A stretch of DNA of 64,000 nt. It comes from ChocPot-Mid sp043804925. GTDB lineage: Bacteria; Bacteroidota; Ignavibacteria; Kapaibacteriales; UBA2268. Made by a program: the position numbers and the translations under genes. The notes below the pieces were generated by a model. The model saw nothing but the letters and a program-made list of their open reading frames with translations. It ran no database searches and was not told the DNA's origin. This document shows positions 1-9,294 of the stretch, piece by piece; position 1 is the stretch's first letter, and each line of letters opens with the position of its first letter. The stretch is from the NCBI GenBank assembly GCA_043804925.1, contig JAZDIP010000012.1, forward strand, positions 1 to 64,000, given 5' to 3'.

Positions 1-2
1 TA

Positions 3-18
3 GTTAACGGTGAAAAAG
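3..18 (+). repeat. left terminal inverted repeat of the IS
   Basis: GTTAACGGTGAAAAAG pairs exactly with positions 1453-1468. It lies just beyond the transposase stop codon. Confidence 0.9.
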
Positions 19-32
19 ACAGATTTTGAAAT

Positions 33-1343
33 TTATGATGTGAAAAAAATAAAAAATAGAAACAGAAAAGCATATTCAAAATTTCGAAAAATAAAAACTA
101 ATTTTTTCATTAGCTTTTTGAAGTTAAATGCTGCTGCAGAAAGCATTAAATTTATACTATCACCAATAGTTCCTTTTAGGTAATTTCTTCCTAATCTGTG
201 TCCTCTCTTCAAGTGGCTTATTATTGCTTCTACCGATGCCCTTCGACGGAACCATAGTCGCCATTTTCGTTTGTTGTAATTCTTCTTTACCCGTTGATGT
301 ACTCTGATAATTTCAGTATCCCCTATCATTAGTCTGCCTCGATAACCTTCATCAACTATCGCTCTTGTGGCTTTAATTCCTCTTAGACGTTCTGATTGCT
401 CCAATTGAGATTCAAGAGTGTTACCATCGTAAGGATTACCCTGAAAGTTTAATGCTCCAACGACTATTCCGCTATTCTTTGTTATCAGCACCGATACCTT
501 ACTGCCAAATTCATATTTCTTATGCTCTTTGCCTTTTGCTATGCAACTTACCTCTGGTTCATGAAGACTGTAAATCTTGTTTTTACTGTCTCTTTTTTGA
601 GATAGAATTTTATCCATGATTTCCAATTGTTTAGATATCGCTTCCTTGATTTCTTGTGATAATTTCCTGTTTAATTCACGAAATAGCCTTCCTGCTATAG
701 TTTTAATTTTAGCTTTTGCTCTCCTGCCTTGTTTGGCTCTACTCGGTATCCGTGCATAACGAGTCTCAAACCTTAATCGCTTTACTGTGCGTTTATAGCT
801 CTGTCGCCACTCAATACCAAACTCGTGACCAAGTCTCAAACATCTTTGAATTACTTTTAAATAAAGTTTAACATCGGTTGGATACGTAATATTCTTCTCC
901 TGTACACTCGTATCAGGAACCACTTCTAACTCCAAAGCATCTTTGCCATGTAATTTGATTGATTGTTCAAATATCTTTTCTACTCCGGATTCTCCTATTC
1001 TACCCCTAAATTTTGGAAGTTCACTATGCTCACAGGGCAAATGCCATTGAAAGTATTGTTCCCCGCTAAAATACTGCCAGTATGGATTTTCTCGCCACCG
1101 TTCCAATACTGATTCATCTGATTCATCAAACATTTGTTTTAGAATTAGTAGCGAGACCATGGCTCTAATTGGTATTGCCGGACGACCAAAATCTTTGTTA
1201 TAAAATCGCTCAAACTCTTTTTCAAGTTCTTCCCATTGAATCTGATGTGATAAAAGAATTAATGGATGCTTGTGGTCTATTAGATTTTCCAATCTTGTTT
1301 TAAATAAGTCTTCCTGATCCTTTTGAGTGTCCTGTTTTAACAT
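33..1343 (-). CDS. IS5-family DDE transposase
   Basis: A 436-residue transposase that would cut and re-insert the surrounding element. The N-terminal part has the family's helical domain (FGRPAIPIRAMVSLLILKQ). The DDE catalytic residues can be placed in VVPDTSVQEKNITYPTD, IVDEGYRGR and RRRASVEAIISHLKRGHRLGRN, the last being the typical Y/R-x-E region. The reading frame extends upstream to a TTG at 1367, but the first ATG (1341-1343) gives the sequence MLKQDTQ and is preferred. Length and motifs match the IS5-family branch with a VQEK-type first Asp motif. The gene has no frameshift or internal stop. Confidence 0.9.
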   Translation of the reverse strand: MLKQDTQKDQEDLFKTRLENLIDHKHPLILLSHQIQWEELEKEFERFYNKDFGRPAIPIRAMVSLLILKQMFDESDESVLERWRENPYWQYFSGEQYFQWHLPCEHSELPKFRGRIGESGVEKIFEQSIKLHGKDALELEVVPDTSVQEKNITYPTDVKLYLKVIQRCLRLGHEFGIEWRQSYKRTVKRLRFETRYARIPSRAKQGRRAKAKIKTIAGRLFRELNRKLSQEIKEAISKQLEIMDKILSQKRDSKNKIYSLHEPEVSCIAKGKEHKKYEFGSKVSVLITKNSGIVVGALNFQGNPYDGNTLESQLEQSERLRGIKATRAIVDEGYRGRLMIGDTEIIRVHQRVKKNYNKRKWRLWFRRRASVEAIISHLKRGHRLGRNYLKGTIGDSINLMLSAAAFNFKKLMKKLVFIFRNFEYAFLFLFFIFFTS

Positions 1344-1452
1344 AATTATACCATACAAATATTGCAAGAATTTTATACAAAATTACGAAAACCTTGCAAT
1401 TTTATCAAGTATAATTTATCCACAACTTATTACCATTGCTGATACTTACGGA

Positions 1453-1468
1453 CTTTTTCACCGTTAAC
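1453..1468 (-). repeat. right terminal inverted repeat of the IS
   Basis: CTTTTTCACCGTTAAC is the exact reverse complement of positions 3-18. Its TTA at 1464-1466 reads as TAA on the minus strand and ends the neighbouring toxin frame. Confidence 0.9.
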
Positions 1469-1757
1469 CAATTAATTTTGTTAGTCTTGATTTAACAATA
1501 GTTCTAATTTGATGACATAAAATTATTGATTCGTGATTTAATCCAAAACGATTTGCTGAAATAAGAACTTCATTTGGATAGATATTACGTTTTGGTTTTC
1601 TTGATGTTATGGGCAGTACATTCAGAACGGGTAATATTTGATTAATTTGTTCATCGCTTATGACCAAAACAGGTCTGGTTCTTCCCTGTTCTGAACCAAC
1701 AACAGGGTCAAGATTTACCAAGAAAATTCCCCAGCGATAATTTGTGATTATTCCCAT
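1464..1757 (-). CDS. MazF/PemK-type mRNA interferase toxin, C-terminally clipped by IS
   Basis: A 97-residue toxin of the MazF/PemK/CcdB fold, which typically cleaves mRNA at short sequences. Visible family motifs are RWGIFLVNLDPVVGSEQGRT (the G-E/Q loop), TRPVLVISDEQIN, LPITS, and the C-terminal CHQIRTIVKSRLTKLIG. Family members usually carry roughly 10-20 more residues after this point, forming the last helix. Here the frame runs into the inverted repeat of the insertion sequence and stops after Gly97, with the stop codon in element DNA. It overlaps the upstream antitoxin gene by 10 bases, the usual toxin-antitoxin arrangement. Whether the shortened toxin still folds is unknown. Confidence 0.85.
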   Translation of the reverse strand: MGIITNYRWGIFLVNLDPVVGSEQGRTRPVLVISDEQINQILPVLNVLPITSRKPKRNIYPNEVLISANRFGLNHESIILCHQIRTIVKSRLTKLIG

Positions 1758-1987
1758 ACTTTAGAATCTTCTGTTTTAAAGTCTTCAGACAAACTTTTAA
1801 TGTCTTCTAAGAAAATATTAGAAATGATAATATTTTTAAGTAAATCAATCTTCGATTGATAGGAATTTTCATCATTATTATAAATCAAAATAACATCAAC
1901 ATCCTGATTAATCGGTACGGAGTCCGGTATTTTAAGTTTAATTATCCTGTTAGCAGGCGTTCTTATTCTGCTTTTTACCGTATTCAT
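1748..1987 (-). CDS. antitoxin of the MazF-like toxin
   Basis: A 79-residue protein directly upstream of, and overlapping, the MazF-like toxin. Its role as antitoxin is inferred from that arrangement. It has a basic, beta-strand-like N-terminal half (RIRTPANRIIKLKIPDS) and an acidic, helical C-terminal half (IFLEDIKSLSEDFKTEDSKV). That matches the usual plan of a short DNA- or fold-forming head and a toxin-wrapping tail. I do not recognise a standard MazE, RHH or Phd fold. The start ATG at 1985-1987 follows an AGAGA ribosome-binding sequence. If the neighbouring toxin is inactive, this gene may be a relic. Confidence 0.65.
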   Translation of the reverse strand: MNTVKSRIRTPANRIIKLKIPDSVPINQDVDVILIYNNDENSYQSKIDLLKNIIISNIFLEDIKSLSEDFKTEDSKVWE

Positions 1988-2216
1988 ATTTTTTCTCTTT
2001 CATTAATTAATAAATTGAAAAATAATCAAATATTTAATAAACACAAAGAAAAATGATTATTTAAAAAATTTCCTGTATATAATAAAAAAAAACCAAGACA
2101 ATTTGTTTTGTGTTTTTTGAATTTTTTAACCATATTAATAGACTTATTTGAATCTTAAGAATACTTCAACTTCTCTTTTGACAACAGATAACCGACTATT
2201 CCTTTTCTAAACATTT

Positions 2217-5200
2217 CTACCTCAAAATCACTACCGGCGATGTAAATATTCCATCATTAGATTGAATCTGAAGATAATACATTCCTGTACTTAACTTATC
2301 ATTCTTGTATTTGAAATAATGGATACCTTTTGACAATACTTTTGCATTGACAATTGCATCAAGCTCAAATCCATAATCATTAAATAATTTTATACATATT
2401 TTTTGTGATTCATCAAGATTGATTTCTATTGTTGTTTCATCCGAAAATGGATTGGGATAATTTGTTGCTTTTATTTTTGAATTAGCAGGTAAAACTTCCT
2501 GACTATCAACTAAAGTGGAGTTTCTCCTTCCTGGTGTGCCATTACTTTCAATCGAACTTCTCCAGTTTTCAGCAAGTTCATTGTCATAATCCGTATTTAT
2601 CAATTCAATTGAATTACCCGTACCGTCAGAGTTTGTGGGCCATGGCTTCCGGTAATCATAATCAACGTTATCTATTAATCTTTCATCTTTGTCAAATAGA
2701 CGCACCATATCGTCTTCAGCAAAACCAAAATCAAAATTACCAATACGTTCATTTATTGAAAAATGATATATTGAGAATTTGGATGTATCGCGGCAAAGAA
2801 TAAGATAATTCTCCTTTGTTAGTATTGTGTTTTCCGGAATTGTAAAAATATGAGAATCATTGTCATCTTTTAAAGTCCAGCCGGAAATATCAATATCATT
2901 TCCTGCATTGTAAAGTTCAATCCAATCTTCAGTATCCACATTATTGTCATTATTGTACATTATTTCGTTAATAACAATGTTGGTATCAACATCTTCTTCT
3001 TTGCTGAAATAAGCCGTTATGGTAAAGATATCAGGAAAGTTTATTGTTATAGTATCATTTTTATATTGAGTATCAGACCAGTTGGAGAACTTATATCCTT
3101 TGTTTGGCAATGCCTGAATCTTCACAGGCACATCCTGAAAATATTTACCGTGCCAAGGATATTGAGAAGGAATAATTGTGCTTATTTGTATTTTTCCTGA
3201 GCCAGTTGGCTGAACGTCGAGAGTAACACTTGAAGTGTCTTTAAGATTGAAGTAAGTTAAATAATGTGTCGGAAAATATTTATGCCTGCGAGTCAAATAA
3301 TCACGCATAACGTCAATTTCATCTTCCCAGTTCATTGCGGAACTGTCATATCTTGCATGCTGGCGTGGAATTTCAGGTCTGAGAATATCGGCTAAGCTAT
3401 CGAGAATGTCGAGCATGTTATTGGGTAAAAACAAAGTGCTTTCCATGTCGGCTGTCCTGTTGATAAACTCAATTTTAAACCGTTCATTTTCCAGTAATTT
3501 CGGGAAAAATCTCGAAAATATTTCTTTGCCGTCGGTTGCAAACGGCACCATATCCAACTGTGGAAAACTTGCTATTCCACAGGTGTAGTCCATATCGTTT
3601 ATTACCCACCTCCATTTGTTGTCAAGAGCCGTTGACTTCCAGTACTTTAGATTTTTCCATGGCCAGTCAATATTTGCAACATACATTTCGAGAATGACAT
3701 AACTCATTATGTTTGTTATATCAATATTTCTATCAATAAATGCGTAAGCATCGCTGCTTGACATATCGTAATTTATCACACTATCGTACATTATATGATA
3801 ATCCTTACTTGAACCGTAAAGAAGAACGTCCCAATCTTCCAGCAGGTCAATACTTTCATAGGGTACATCGTATTTCAAATGAATATATGATTCGTCAATT
3901 CTTTCCCTGATGTTTTGAATACCATAGAAACTACCATTTATAAACATTAATGAAGGACTAAAAGCCATAGCATCCAAACCGGGCATCCTCTCAGCCACTA
4001 CTGCGGCAAATCCATCCCTTAACAGTGTACGCCACCATTCTGTACCACCATTACGGAGAATTATTGTTTCGTATTCATCATCACCTGATTTTCCAAAAAA
4101 AGGATATTTAAAAACAGTTGTTCCGTATTTACCTCTCGCATAAATCCGGAGTGACTTTTGTGGGAAGGATTTTGAAAGTTGTCCGTGTACTTTTGCACCA
4201 GCACCCGCTTCGTATTCCGGAGTTTTATCTTTGCTCCAAAGTTCAAAGCTAATGGGAATTTCTTTTTTATTATATAAATTTTTCTTCACAAATATTCCGT
4301 CTTCTTCGTTCCAAAGGTCAAAAGGGTCTGCTGCAAGTGATAAAACCTGTAAGCTTGATGAGTCATTTATAAAATATGTGTTATTGATTATTTCGCTTGA
4401 CAGGCAATCATACCTGAATGCTCTTGAACGTATTAATGTTGTAGTATCAATTTTTATGGGACTTCCAGTGTATCTTTGAGATTTTTCGTCTGGTTCCGAA
4501 CCATCGAGTGTAAAATAGATTTCGCCGTTAGGTTCTTTGGAATTTAAAGTTACAAATTGAGTTGATGTGAACCAACCGCCGTCATTTGAAAATTCAGGAG
4601 ATTTCGCAATATCTAAAAATGAGTTTTGATTATTTTTACCAGGGGTGCTTGGTTCAAAATATTTCAATACTCCTGCTCCATCGGGTTCTAATCCATAAGA
4701 TACATCTGTCATTAGATTATCATATTTCAACGAATCAAGAATACTACCGGATGCATTCCACAAATAGACAGTTCCTTCATCCCTGTCCAATTTGAAATTA
4801 GTGTGAATCTCTTTTGATTTATATTTCTTACCTGGAATTGAGGTATTGAATTCTATTGAATTAAAATCAGCGATATCAATTGTATCACCATTCAATATTA
4901 TATTCGAAATTGTCAGTTTTGATAATAAATCATTTCTTGAACTGCTCAATGCAATCCCTACATAAGCAGTATTTTCTTCCATTGACATAGATATTGTTGC
5001 ATCCTTAGTATACCAAAAATATTTCTCATCGAGAATATATCCTGTTATATTATTGCCTTCACGTTTTAATCTTATGGTACAGTTTGGGTAATCTGTTTCC
5101 CTGTTATAAAAGTAACTCACAAAAGGATTTTCATTTTCCTGTTCCCTGTAAAAGAATAGAAAACCGGCTTTATCGGGATTTTGACAAAACATGCCGGCAT

Positions 5201-5720
5201 ATTTAGAATCGTCGGTCAATTCTTCACGTACCATAAGTGCTGCATAAGTATCAGACTTATAATTCCTGAGAGAATTGAAAGTTATATAAATATCAAAATC
5301 TCCCGTAACGGTTAAATATTCATATCTCATACCGTCTGTCGAATTAAATTGAGTGATTCCGTGTCCCGATGCTTCAATCACAAAATTATTGGATGAATTC
5401 CTGCTCTCACCTGAAGCAAAAATGACGATAAATTCCCCTGATTGTAAAATAGTGTCAGGTAAAATCCATGCATCTTGAAAATTGTTTTTGTCGAATATTC
5501 TATAACCGTTAAGATTTACAGAAGAACTACCCGAATTAAAAATTTCTATCCAGTCAGGTGCATTTTGAAACTCATCGTAACATGACTCGGAATTAGAAGA
5601 AACAATTTCATTGATTTTAATTTGTGCATGCAACTCATAGACAAACAGCATGCAAAAAGCTGTAAATACGAAAATTCGATGCTGATACCACATAATCCCA
5701 ATCCTATTTTTTTTAAACAT
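2217..5720 (-). CDS. T9SS-secreted multidomain protein with CotH and lamin-tail domains
   Basis: A 1167-residue exported protein. A signal peptide ends near FVYELHAQ (an alternative start, MWYQHR, is nine codons in). Next comes a lamin-tail domain (NEIVSSNSES..PDWIEIFN) interrupted by a concanavalin-like insert of about 150 residues. A chitobiase-type C-terminal domain (GEIYFTLDGSEPD) and a CotH kinase-like domain (residues about 470-830; KVHGQLSKSFPQKSLRI, RNGGTEWWRTLLRDGFA, WRWVINDMDYTCG) follow. The end holds a glycine-rich InlB-like segment, a second lamin-tail domain and a T9SS sorting tag (NYPNPFSDETTIEI..STGMYYLQI). CotH proteins in spores phosphorylate coat proteins; the substrate here is unknown. 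It lies alone on the minus strand. Confidence 0.85.
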   Translation of the reverse strand: MFKKNRIGIMWYQHRIFVFTAFCMLFVYELHAQIKINEIVSSNSESCYDEFQNAPDWIEIFNSGSSSVNLNGYRIFDKNNFQDAWILPDTILQSGEFIVIFASGESRNSSNNFVIEASGHGITQFNSTDGMRYEYLTVTGDFDIYITFNSLRNYKSDTYAALMVREELTDDSKYAGMFCQNPDKAGFLFFYREQENENPFVSYFYNRETDYPNCTIRLKREGNNITGYILDEKYFWYTKDATISMSMEENTAYVGIALSSSRNDLLSKLTISNIILNGDTIDIADFNSIEFNTSIPGKKYKSKEIHTNFKLDRDEGTVYLWNASGSILDSLKYDNLMTDVSYGLEPDGAGVLKYFEPSTPGKNNQNSFLDIAKSPEFSNDGGWFTSTQFVTLNSKEPNGEIYFTLDGSEPDEKSQRYTGSPIKIDTTTLIRSRAFRYDCLSSEIINNTYFINDSSSLQVLSLAADPFDLWNEEDGIFVKKNLYNKKEIPISFELWSKDKTPEYEAGAGAKVHGQLSKSFPQKSLRIYARGKYGTTVFKYPFFGKSGDDEYETIILRNGGTEWWRTLLRDGFAAVVAERMPGLDAMAFSPSLMFINGSFYGIQNIRERIDESYIHLKYDVPYESIDLLEDWDVLLYGSSKDYHIMYDSVINYDMSSSDAYAFIDRNIDITNIMSYVILEMYVANIDWPWKNLKYWKSTALDNKWRWVINDMDYTCGIASFPQLDMVPFATDGKEIFSRFFPKLLENERFKIEFINRTADMESTLFLPNNMLDILDSLADILRPEIPRQHARYDSSAMNWEDEIDVMRDYLTRRHKYFPTHYLTYFNLKDTSSVTLDVQPTGSGKIQISTIIPSQYPWHGKYFQDVPVKIQALPNKGYKFSNWSDTQYKNDTITINFPDIFTITAYFSKEEDVDTNIVINEIMYNNDNNVDTEDWIELYNAGNDIDISGWTLKDDNDSHIFTIPENTILTKENYLILCRDTSKFSIYHFSINERIGNFDFGFAEDDMVRLFDKDERLIDNVDYDYRKPWPTNSDGTGNSIELINTDYDNELAENWRSSIESNGTPGRRNSTLVDSQEVLPANSKIKATNYPNPFSDETTIEINLDESQKICIKLFNDYGFELDAIVNAKVLSKGIHYFKYKNDKLSTGMYYLQIQSNDGIFTSPVVILR

Positions 5721-6170
5721 TTTTTTTTATTGAGCAAATGCACAAAACATGCAAAGTCAAAATATAAATTGACCACACAGGTATGTTTTTTAATCAGATA
5801 TTTCCTCACTTTTATTAAAAAAAAGTAAGATTATGTCATCAGCTATTTTTATTATTGAACATAACTTTTACAAATTTAAAAAATTATTTATTACAAAACA
5901 AAACTTAATTACTCCGATATTCATAGATTTGACATTTCTTTGGAGATAATGGCAGAAAGTCAAAATATTCATTGTTTAGGTATCTTGAGGGAACTGATTA
6001 TATCTTCCAGTTCAAGTCCAATCCACAATTCCAATGCTCAACAATAGCAGAAAAGTACAAAGATGGAGTGAAGAAATGTAAAAAATGTGTTGTTATGGGC
6101 TTAATAATGTGTTATTTTTGTAGTTGTGAAAAAATGAAATTTGAAATATTAATAAAAAAGAGTTATATAT
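5721..6170. other. intergenic region without a recognisable gene
   Basis: This 450-base AT-rich gap lies between the divergent CotH-protein gene and queA, so promoters for both should lie here. A short open frame at 5972-6190 overlaps the queA start and has no family resemblance. I see no RNA gene or strong hairpin. Confidence 0.5.
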
Positions 6171-7214
6171 ATGAAATTATCGGAATTTAAGTACCCTTTG
6201 GCAAAAAATTCAATCGCTAAATATCCTGCAGACCCCAAAGATTCATCGAAATTGATGATTCTGAACAAAGAAACAGGTGATACCAAAGATATAAAATTTA
6301 AAGATATCCATAAATTATTTGAAAAAGGGGACTGTCTTGTATTGAATGAAACCAAAGTGTTTCCTGCACGATTGTTCGGGAAAAAGGAAAAGACGAATGC
6401 AAAAATAGAAGTTATGCTTTTAAGGGAGTTGAAGTCAGAAGATAGAATTTGGGACGTAATAGTCGAACCTGCAAGAAAAGTAAGAATAGGCAATAAAATA
6501 TATTTTGATGATTATAAATTTTACTGCGAAGTCATTGACAATACGACCTCAAGAGGCAGAACCGTAAGGTTCAGCTATGAAGAGAATCTTTTTGGAATAA
6601 TCGAAAGAATTGGGCAAATGCCTTTACCTTCATACATTAAGAGAGAACCGACCGAACATGATAAAGAAACATACCAATGTGTTTTTGCCAATCAAAAAAA
6701 TTTGGCGTCTATCGCTCCACCAACTGCCGGTCTTCATTTTACTGAAGATTTATTGAAGAAAATCGAAAAAAAAGGAGTCAGGATAGCAAAGATTGTATTG
6801 AACATTGGTCAGGGTGTTTTTGAGAACATTGAAGTTGAGGACTTAACAAAGCACAGGATGTATTCGGAATATTTCGAAATCTCACGTGAAACTGCCGAAA
6901 CTATAAACAAATCAATAAAAGTTAAGGGGAAAGTTTTTGCGGCAGGTGCCAGTACCGTAAGAGCTCTGGAAGCTTCGGTGCTGACTTCTTATACTGTAAA
7001 ACCGAACAGAGGGTGGACCGATAAATTCATTTATCCACCGTATGAATTTAAAATAGTAAATAATTTGATTACTAATTTTCATCCACCTGCTTCACCATCC
7101 TTGTTGTTAGCCGCGGCTTTTGCCGGTAAGGAAAATATTTTTAAGGCATATAAAAAAGCCATGAAAAGCGATTACCGCTTTTTGGCTTATGGTGATTCGA
7201 TGTTAATCGTATAA
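6171..7214 (+). CDS. queA: S-adenosylmethionine:tRNA ribosyltransferase-isomerase
   Basis: A 347-residue enzyme that transfers and isomerises the ribosyl part of S-adenosylmethionine onto 7-aminomethyl-7-deazaguanine in tRNA, giving epoxyqueuosine. Family signatures are present along the whole length: FKYPLAKNSIAKYPADPKDSSKL at the start (read here as two blocks, FKYPLAK and IAKYPADPKDSSKL), LVLNETKVFPARLFG, SIAPPTAGLHFTEDLL, TVRALEAS and TNFHPPASPSLLLAAAFAG near the end. Length is normal. It stands alone as a one-gene unit, followed by a good hairpin terminator. No queuosine riboswitch is visible upstream. Confidence 0.97.
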   Translation: MKLSEFKYPLAKNSIAKYPADPKDSSKLMILNKETGDTKDIKFKDIHKLFEKGDCLVLNETKVFPARLFGKKEKTNAKIEVMLLRELKSEDRIWDVIVEPARKVRIGNKIYFDDYKFYCEVIDNTTSRGRTVRFSYEENLFGIIERIGQMPLPSYIKREPTEHDKETYQCVFANQKNLASIAPPTAGLHFTEDLLKKIEKKGVRIAKIVLNIGQGVFENIEVEDLTKHRMYSEYFEISRETAETINKSIKVKGKVFAAGASTVRALEASVLTSYTVKPNRGWTDKFIYPPYEFKIVNNLITNFHPPASPSLLLAAAFAGKENIFKAYKKAMKSDYRFLAYGDSMLIV

Positions 7215-7238
7215 ATAAACAAATTTGTTTTTTGACGG

Positions 7239-7270
7239 AAGGCATGCTTAGTTTAGTATGCCTTATTTAT
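7239..7270 (+). terminator. rho-independent terminator of queA
   Basis: Stem AAGGCATGC (7239-7247) pairs with GTATGCCTT (7256-7264, one G-T wobble) around an 8-base loop, followed by the T-rich ATTTATTTT. It sits 25 bases after the queA stop. Confidence 0.8.
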
Positions 7271-7296
7271 TTTAAAATGATTTTTGGATTTTAATT

Positions 7297-9294
7297 ATGA
7301 AAGAACATAGTGATTTTATTAAAAATTTGGAGAATAACTTTGGAAGTTCCAAATATGAAGATTGGGAGCAAATTGCAAAGCAGTTTTTGAAAGGTAAACC
7401 TTTTGAGAAAATAGCTGCCATAAATTATGAAGGAATAAAAGTTGAACCGCTTTTTCCAAAGAATGAGCTTGTTGGTTCGCAAGGAAGGATAAATGAATTT
7501 CCCGGGATTCCCAATTATATTCGGGGAATAGATTTCAAAGGATATAAATCCAAACCTTGGTATATTTCTCAACATATTGCGGCAAATAATGCTACAGAGT
7601 TCAATGCCAAAGCCAAAATTAACATTGAAAGAGGGCAAACAGCAATTACTGTCAATGCCAGGCAAATTCTGTCATTTGAAGCAACCGGCAATATAATTTC
7701 CGGAAACTTCGTACCTGCCGATTTAGAAAGTTTTGTAATTTCCTTTGAAGGAATTGACTTGAAGGAAATTCCAATAAATATTTTTGCAGGCAAGGATTCA
7801 TTAAAATATTTAGATATTTTAGAACATTATCTTTCTCAAAAACAATTAAAATGGTCTGATGTCGAAGGAGGAATTGACTGTGACCCAATTGCCGAACTTG
7901 CAGAAAAAGGGGAACTTCCCACTACAGTAGAGCATTTCTTTGATGAATTTAAACAGTATTTTGAGAATACGAATGGTTCCGATTTTCGTTTAATATCCGT
8001 TTGTGGGATGCCTTATCGCGAAGGAGGTGGGAATGTTATACATGAATTGGCATTTACGTTATCAACCGCTGTTTCATACATAAAAATTCTGTTGGAGATG
8101 AATTTTAGTATTGATGATATTGCAAAAAAAATACGATTTGTCTTAACAACAGGAAATGATTTCTTTATTGAAATTTCTAAAATCCGGGCTATGAGAATGC
8201 TTTGGGCTCTGGTTATTAAGGAGTTTGGCGGAAATGAAATATCTCAAAAATTAAACTTGTATATTAAATCCATAGAGATGAACAAATCAGGATTGGATAT
8301 TTGGGTAAATCTTTTACGAAATACAACCGAAACTTTATCCTCCATTATTGGTGGATGCAATACTATAGAACTATTTAGTTTTGACGCTTTTCTTCGGCGA
8401 GCTGATGATGAAATCAATTCTTTTCAAGATTCAGCTGAAAAATATAAGTTGCCATCGGAGTTTTCAGAAAGAATTTCGAGAAATACTCAAGTAGTACTTT
8501 CTGAAGAGTGTAATTTAAAAGAAGTGATTGACCCTTCAGGCGGTTCATATTTCATTGAATATCTAACTAATGAAATTGCTTCAAAAAGCTGGGATTTATT
8601 CAGGGAAGTTGAAAAGTTGGGAGGAATGCTTGAAGCATTAAAATCAGGTTTTCCTCAAGATGAAGTTCGTAAAACCAGGGATGATAGAATTAAAAACCTA
8701 TCAACAAGGAAGGATATTCTTCTTGGTGTAAATAAATATCCGAATATCAATGAAGAGATAACCATGTCAGGACTTCCGTTGCCTGTTTCCAATTCCCAAT
8801 CCCGGGAAGATAGTGTTCTTTCGGTTACACCCATACTCAAATTCAGGGCTTCTGAAATATTTGAAAATTTGAGGTTAAAATCCATAGAGTTCAAAAATAA
8901 AGCAGGTTCTTTACCAAAGGTTTTTATCGTTGCCTATGGTCCATTGAATAAATACAAAGCAAGGGTAGATTTCACAACGGATTTTATGCATGTTGGGGGT
9001 ATTAAAGCTGAATTCAAGGAGAATTATCAAACATTTGAAGAAGCGGCAAAAGCTTTTTTATATTCATCATTGAATGTCGTTGTTTTATGTTCGTCTGATG
9101 ATTTATACCCTGAATTTGTTTCACAATTCTCAAGACTTATCAAAAGAGCGAAACCCCTTGCGAAAATATTGTTGGCAGGCAATCCAACTAATTATCTTGA
9201 AGAATTTTCAAATGCAGGTGTTGATGAATTTATACATGTGAAAGCTGATATAATCAAAATCTTATCTGAATTATATGATTCTATCTATATATGA
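7297..9294 (+). CDS. mutA: methylmalonyl-CoA mutase small (non-catalytic) subunit
   Basis: A 665-residue homologue of the small subunit of heterodimeric methylmalonyl-CoA mutase, which interconverts succinyl-CoA and methylmalonyl-CoA in propionate metabolism. The TIM-barrel part is recognisable (PGIPNYIRGID, KPWYISQHIAANNATEFNAK, GGGNVIHELAFTLSTAVSYI, SEECNLKEVIDPSGGSYFIE). The C-terminal B12-like domain (residues about 545-665) has lost the DxHxxG cobalamin motif: the equivalent stretch reads AYGPLNKYKAR. That loss is typical of the small subunit. The large subunit normally lies next to it, but the next gene is a glycosyltransferase overlapping by 4 bases, so the partner must be elsewhere. 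Confidence 0.9.
   Translation: MKEHSDFIKNLENNFGSSKYEDWEQIAKQFLKGKPFEKIAAINYEGIKVEPLFPKNELVGSQGRINEFPGIPNYIRGIDFKGYKSKPWYISQHIAANNATEFNAKAKINIERGQTAITVNARQILSFEATGNIISGNFVPADLESFVISFEGIDLKEIPINIFAGKDSLKYLDILEHYLSQKQLKWSDVEGGIDCDPIAELAEKGELPTTVEHFFDEFKQYFENTNGSDFRLISVCGMPYREGGGNVIHELAFTLSTAVSYIKILLEMNFSIDDIAKKIRFVLTTGNDFFIEISKIRAMRMLWALVIKEFGGNEISQKLNLYIKSIEMNKSGLDIWVNLLRNTTETLSSIIGGCNTIELFSFDAFLRRADDEINSFQDSAEKYKLPSEFSERISRNTQVVLSEECNLKEVIDPSGGSYFIEYLTNEIASKSWDLFREVEKLGGMLEALKSGFPQDEVRKTRDDRIKNLSTRKDILLGVNKYPNINEEITMSGLPLPVSNSQSREDSVLSVTPILKFRASEIFENLRLKSIEFKNKAGSLPKVFIVAYGPLNKYKARVDFTTDFMHVGGIKAEFKENYQTFEEAAKAFLYSSLNVVVLCSSDDLYPEFVSQFSRLIKRAKPLAKILLAGNPTNYLEEFSNAGVDEFIHVKADIIKILSELYDSIYI

Larger units (their letters stand above)
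3..1468 (-). mobile_element. IS5-like insertion sequence
   Basis: A complete single-gene insertion sequence. It is bounded by a perfect 16-base inverted repeat, GTTAACGGTGAAAAAG at 3-18 and its reverse complement at 1453-1468, and carries one DDE transposase gene on the minus strand. The right end lies inside the 3' end of a MazF-like toxin gene, whose stop codon is now read from element DNA. Only two bases precede the left end, so a target-site duplication cannot be tested here. The repeats are intact and the gene is open, so the copy may still be active. Confidence 0.88.

Noticed and set aside
1..2. Target-site duplication of the insertion sequence
   Set aside because: Only two bases lie outside the left end, too few to compare with CAAT after the right end.
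6010..6019. GTTCAAGTCC, a tRNA T-loop-like string
   Set aside because: No acceptor, D-arm or anticodon stem can be built around it.
5972..6190. 72-codon open frame upstream of queA
   Set aside because: It overlaps the queA start, has Cys- and Lys-rich chance-like composition and no family resemblance.
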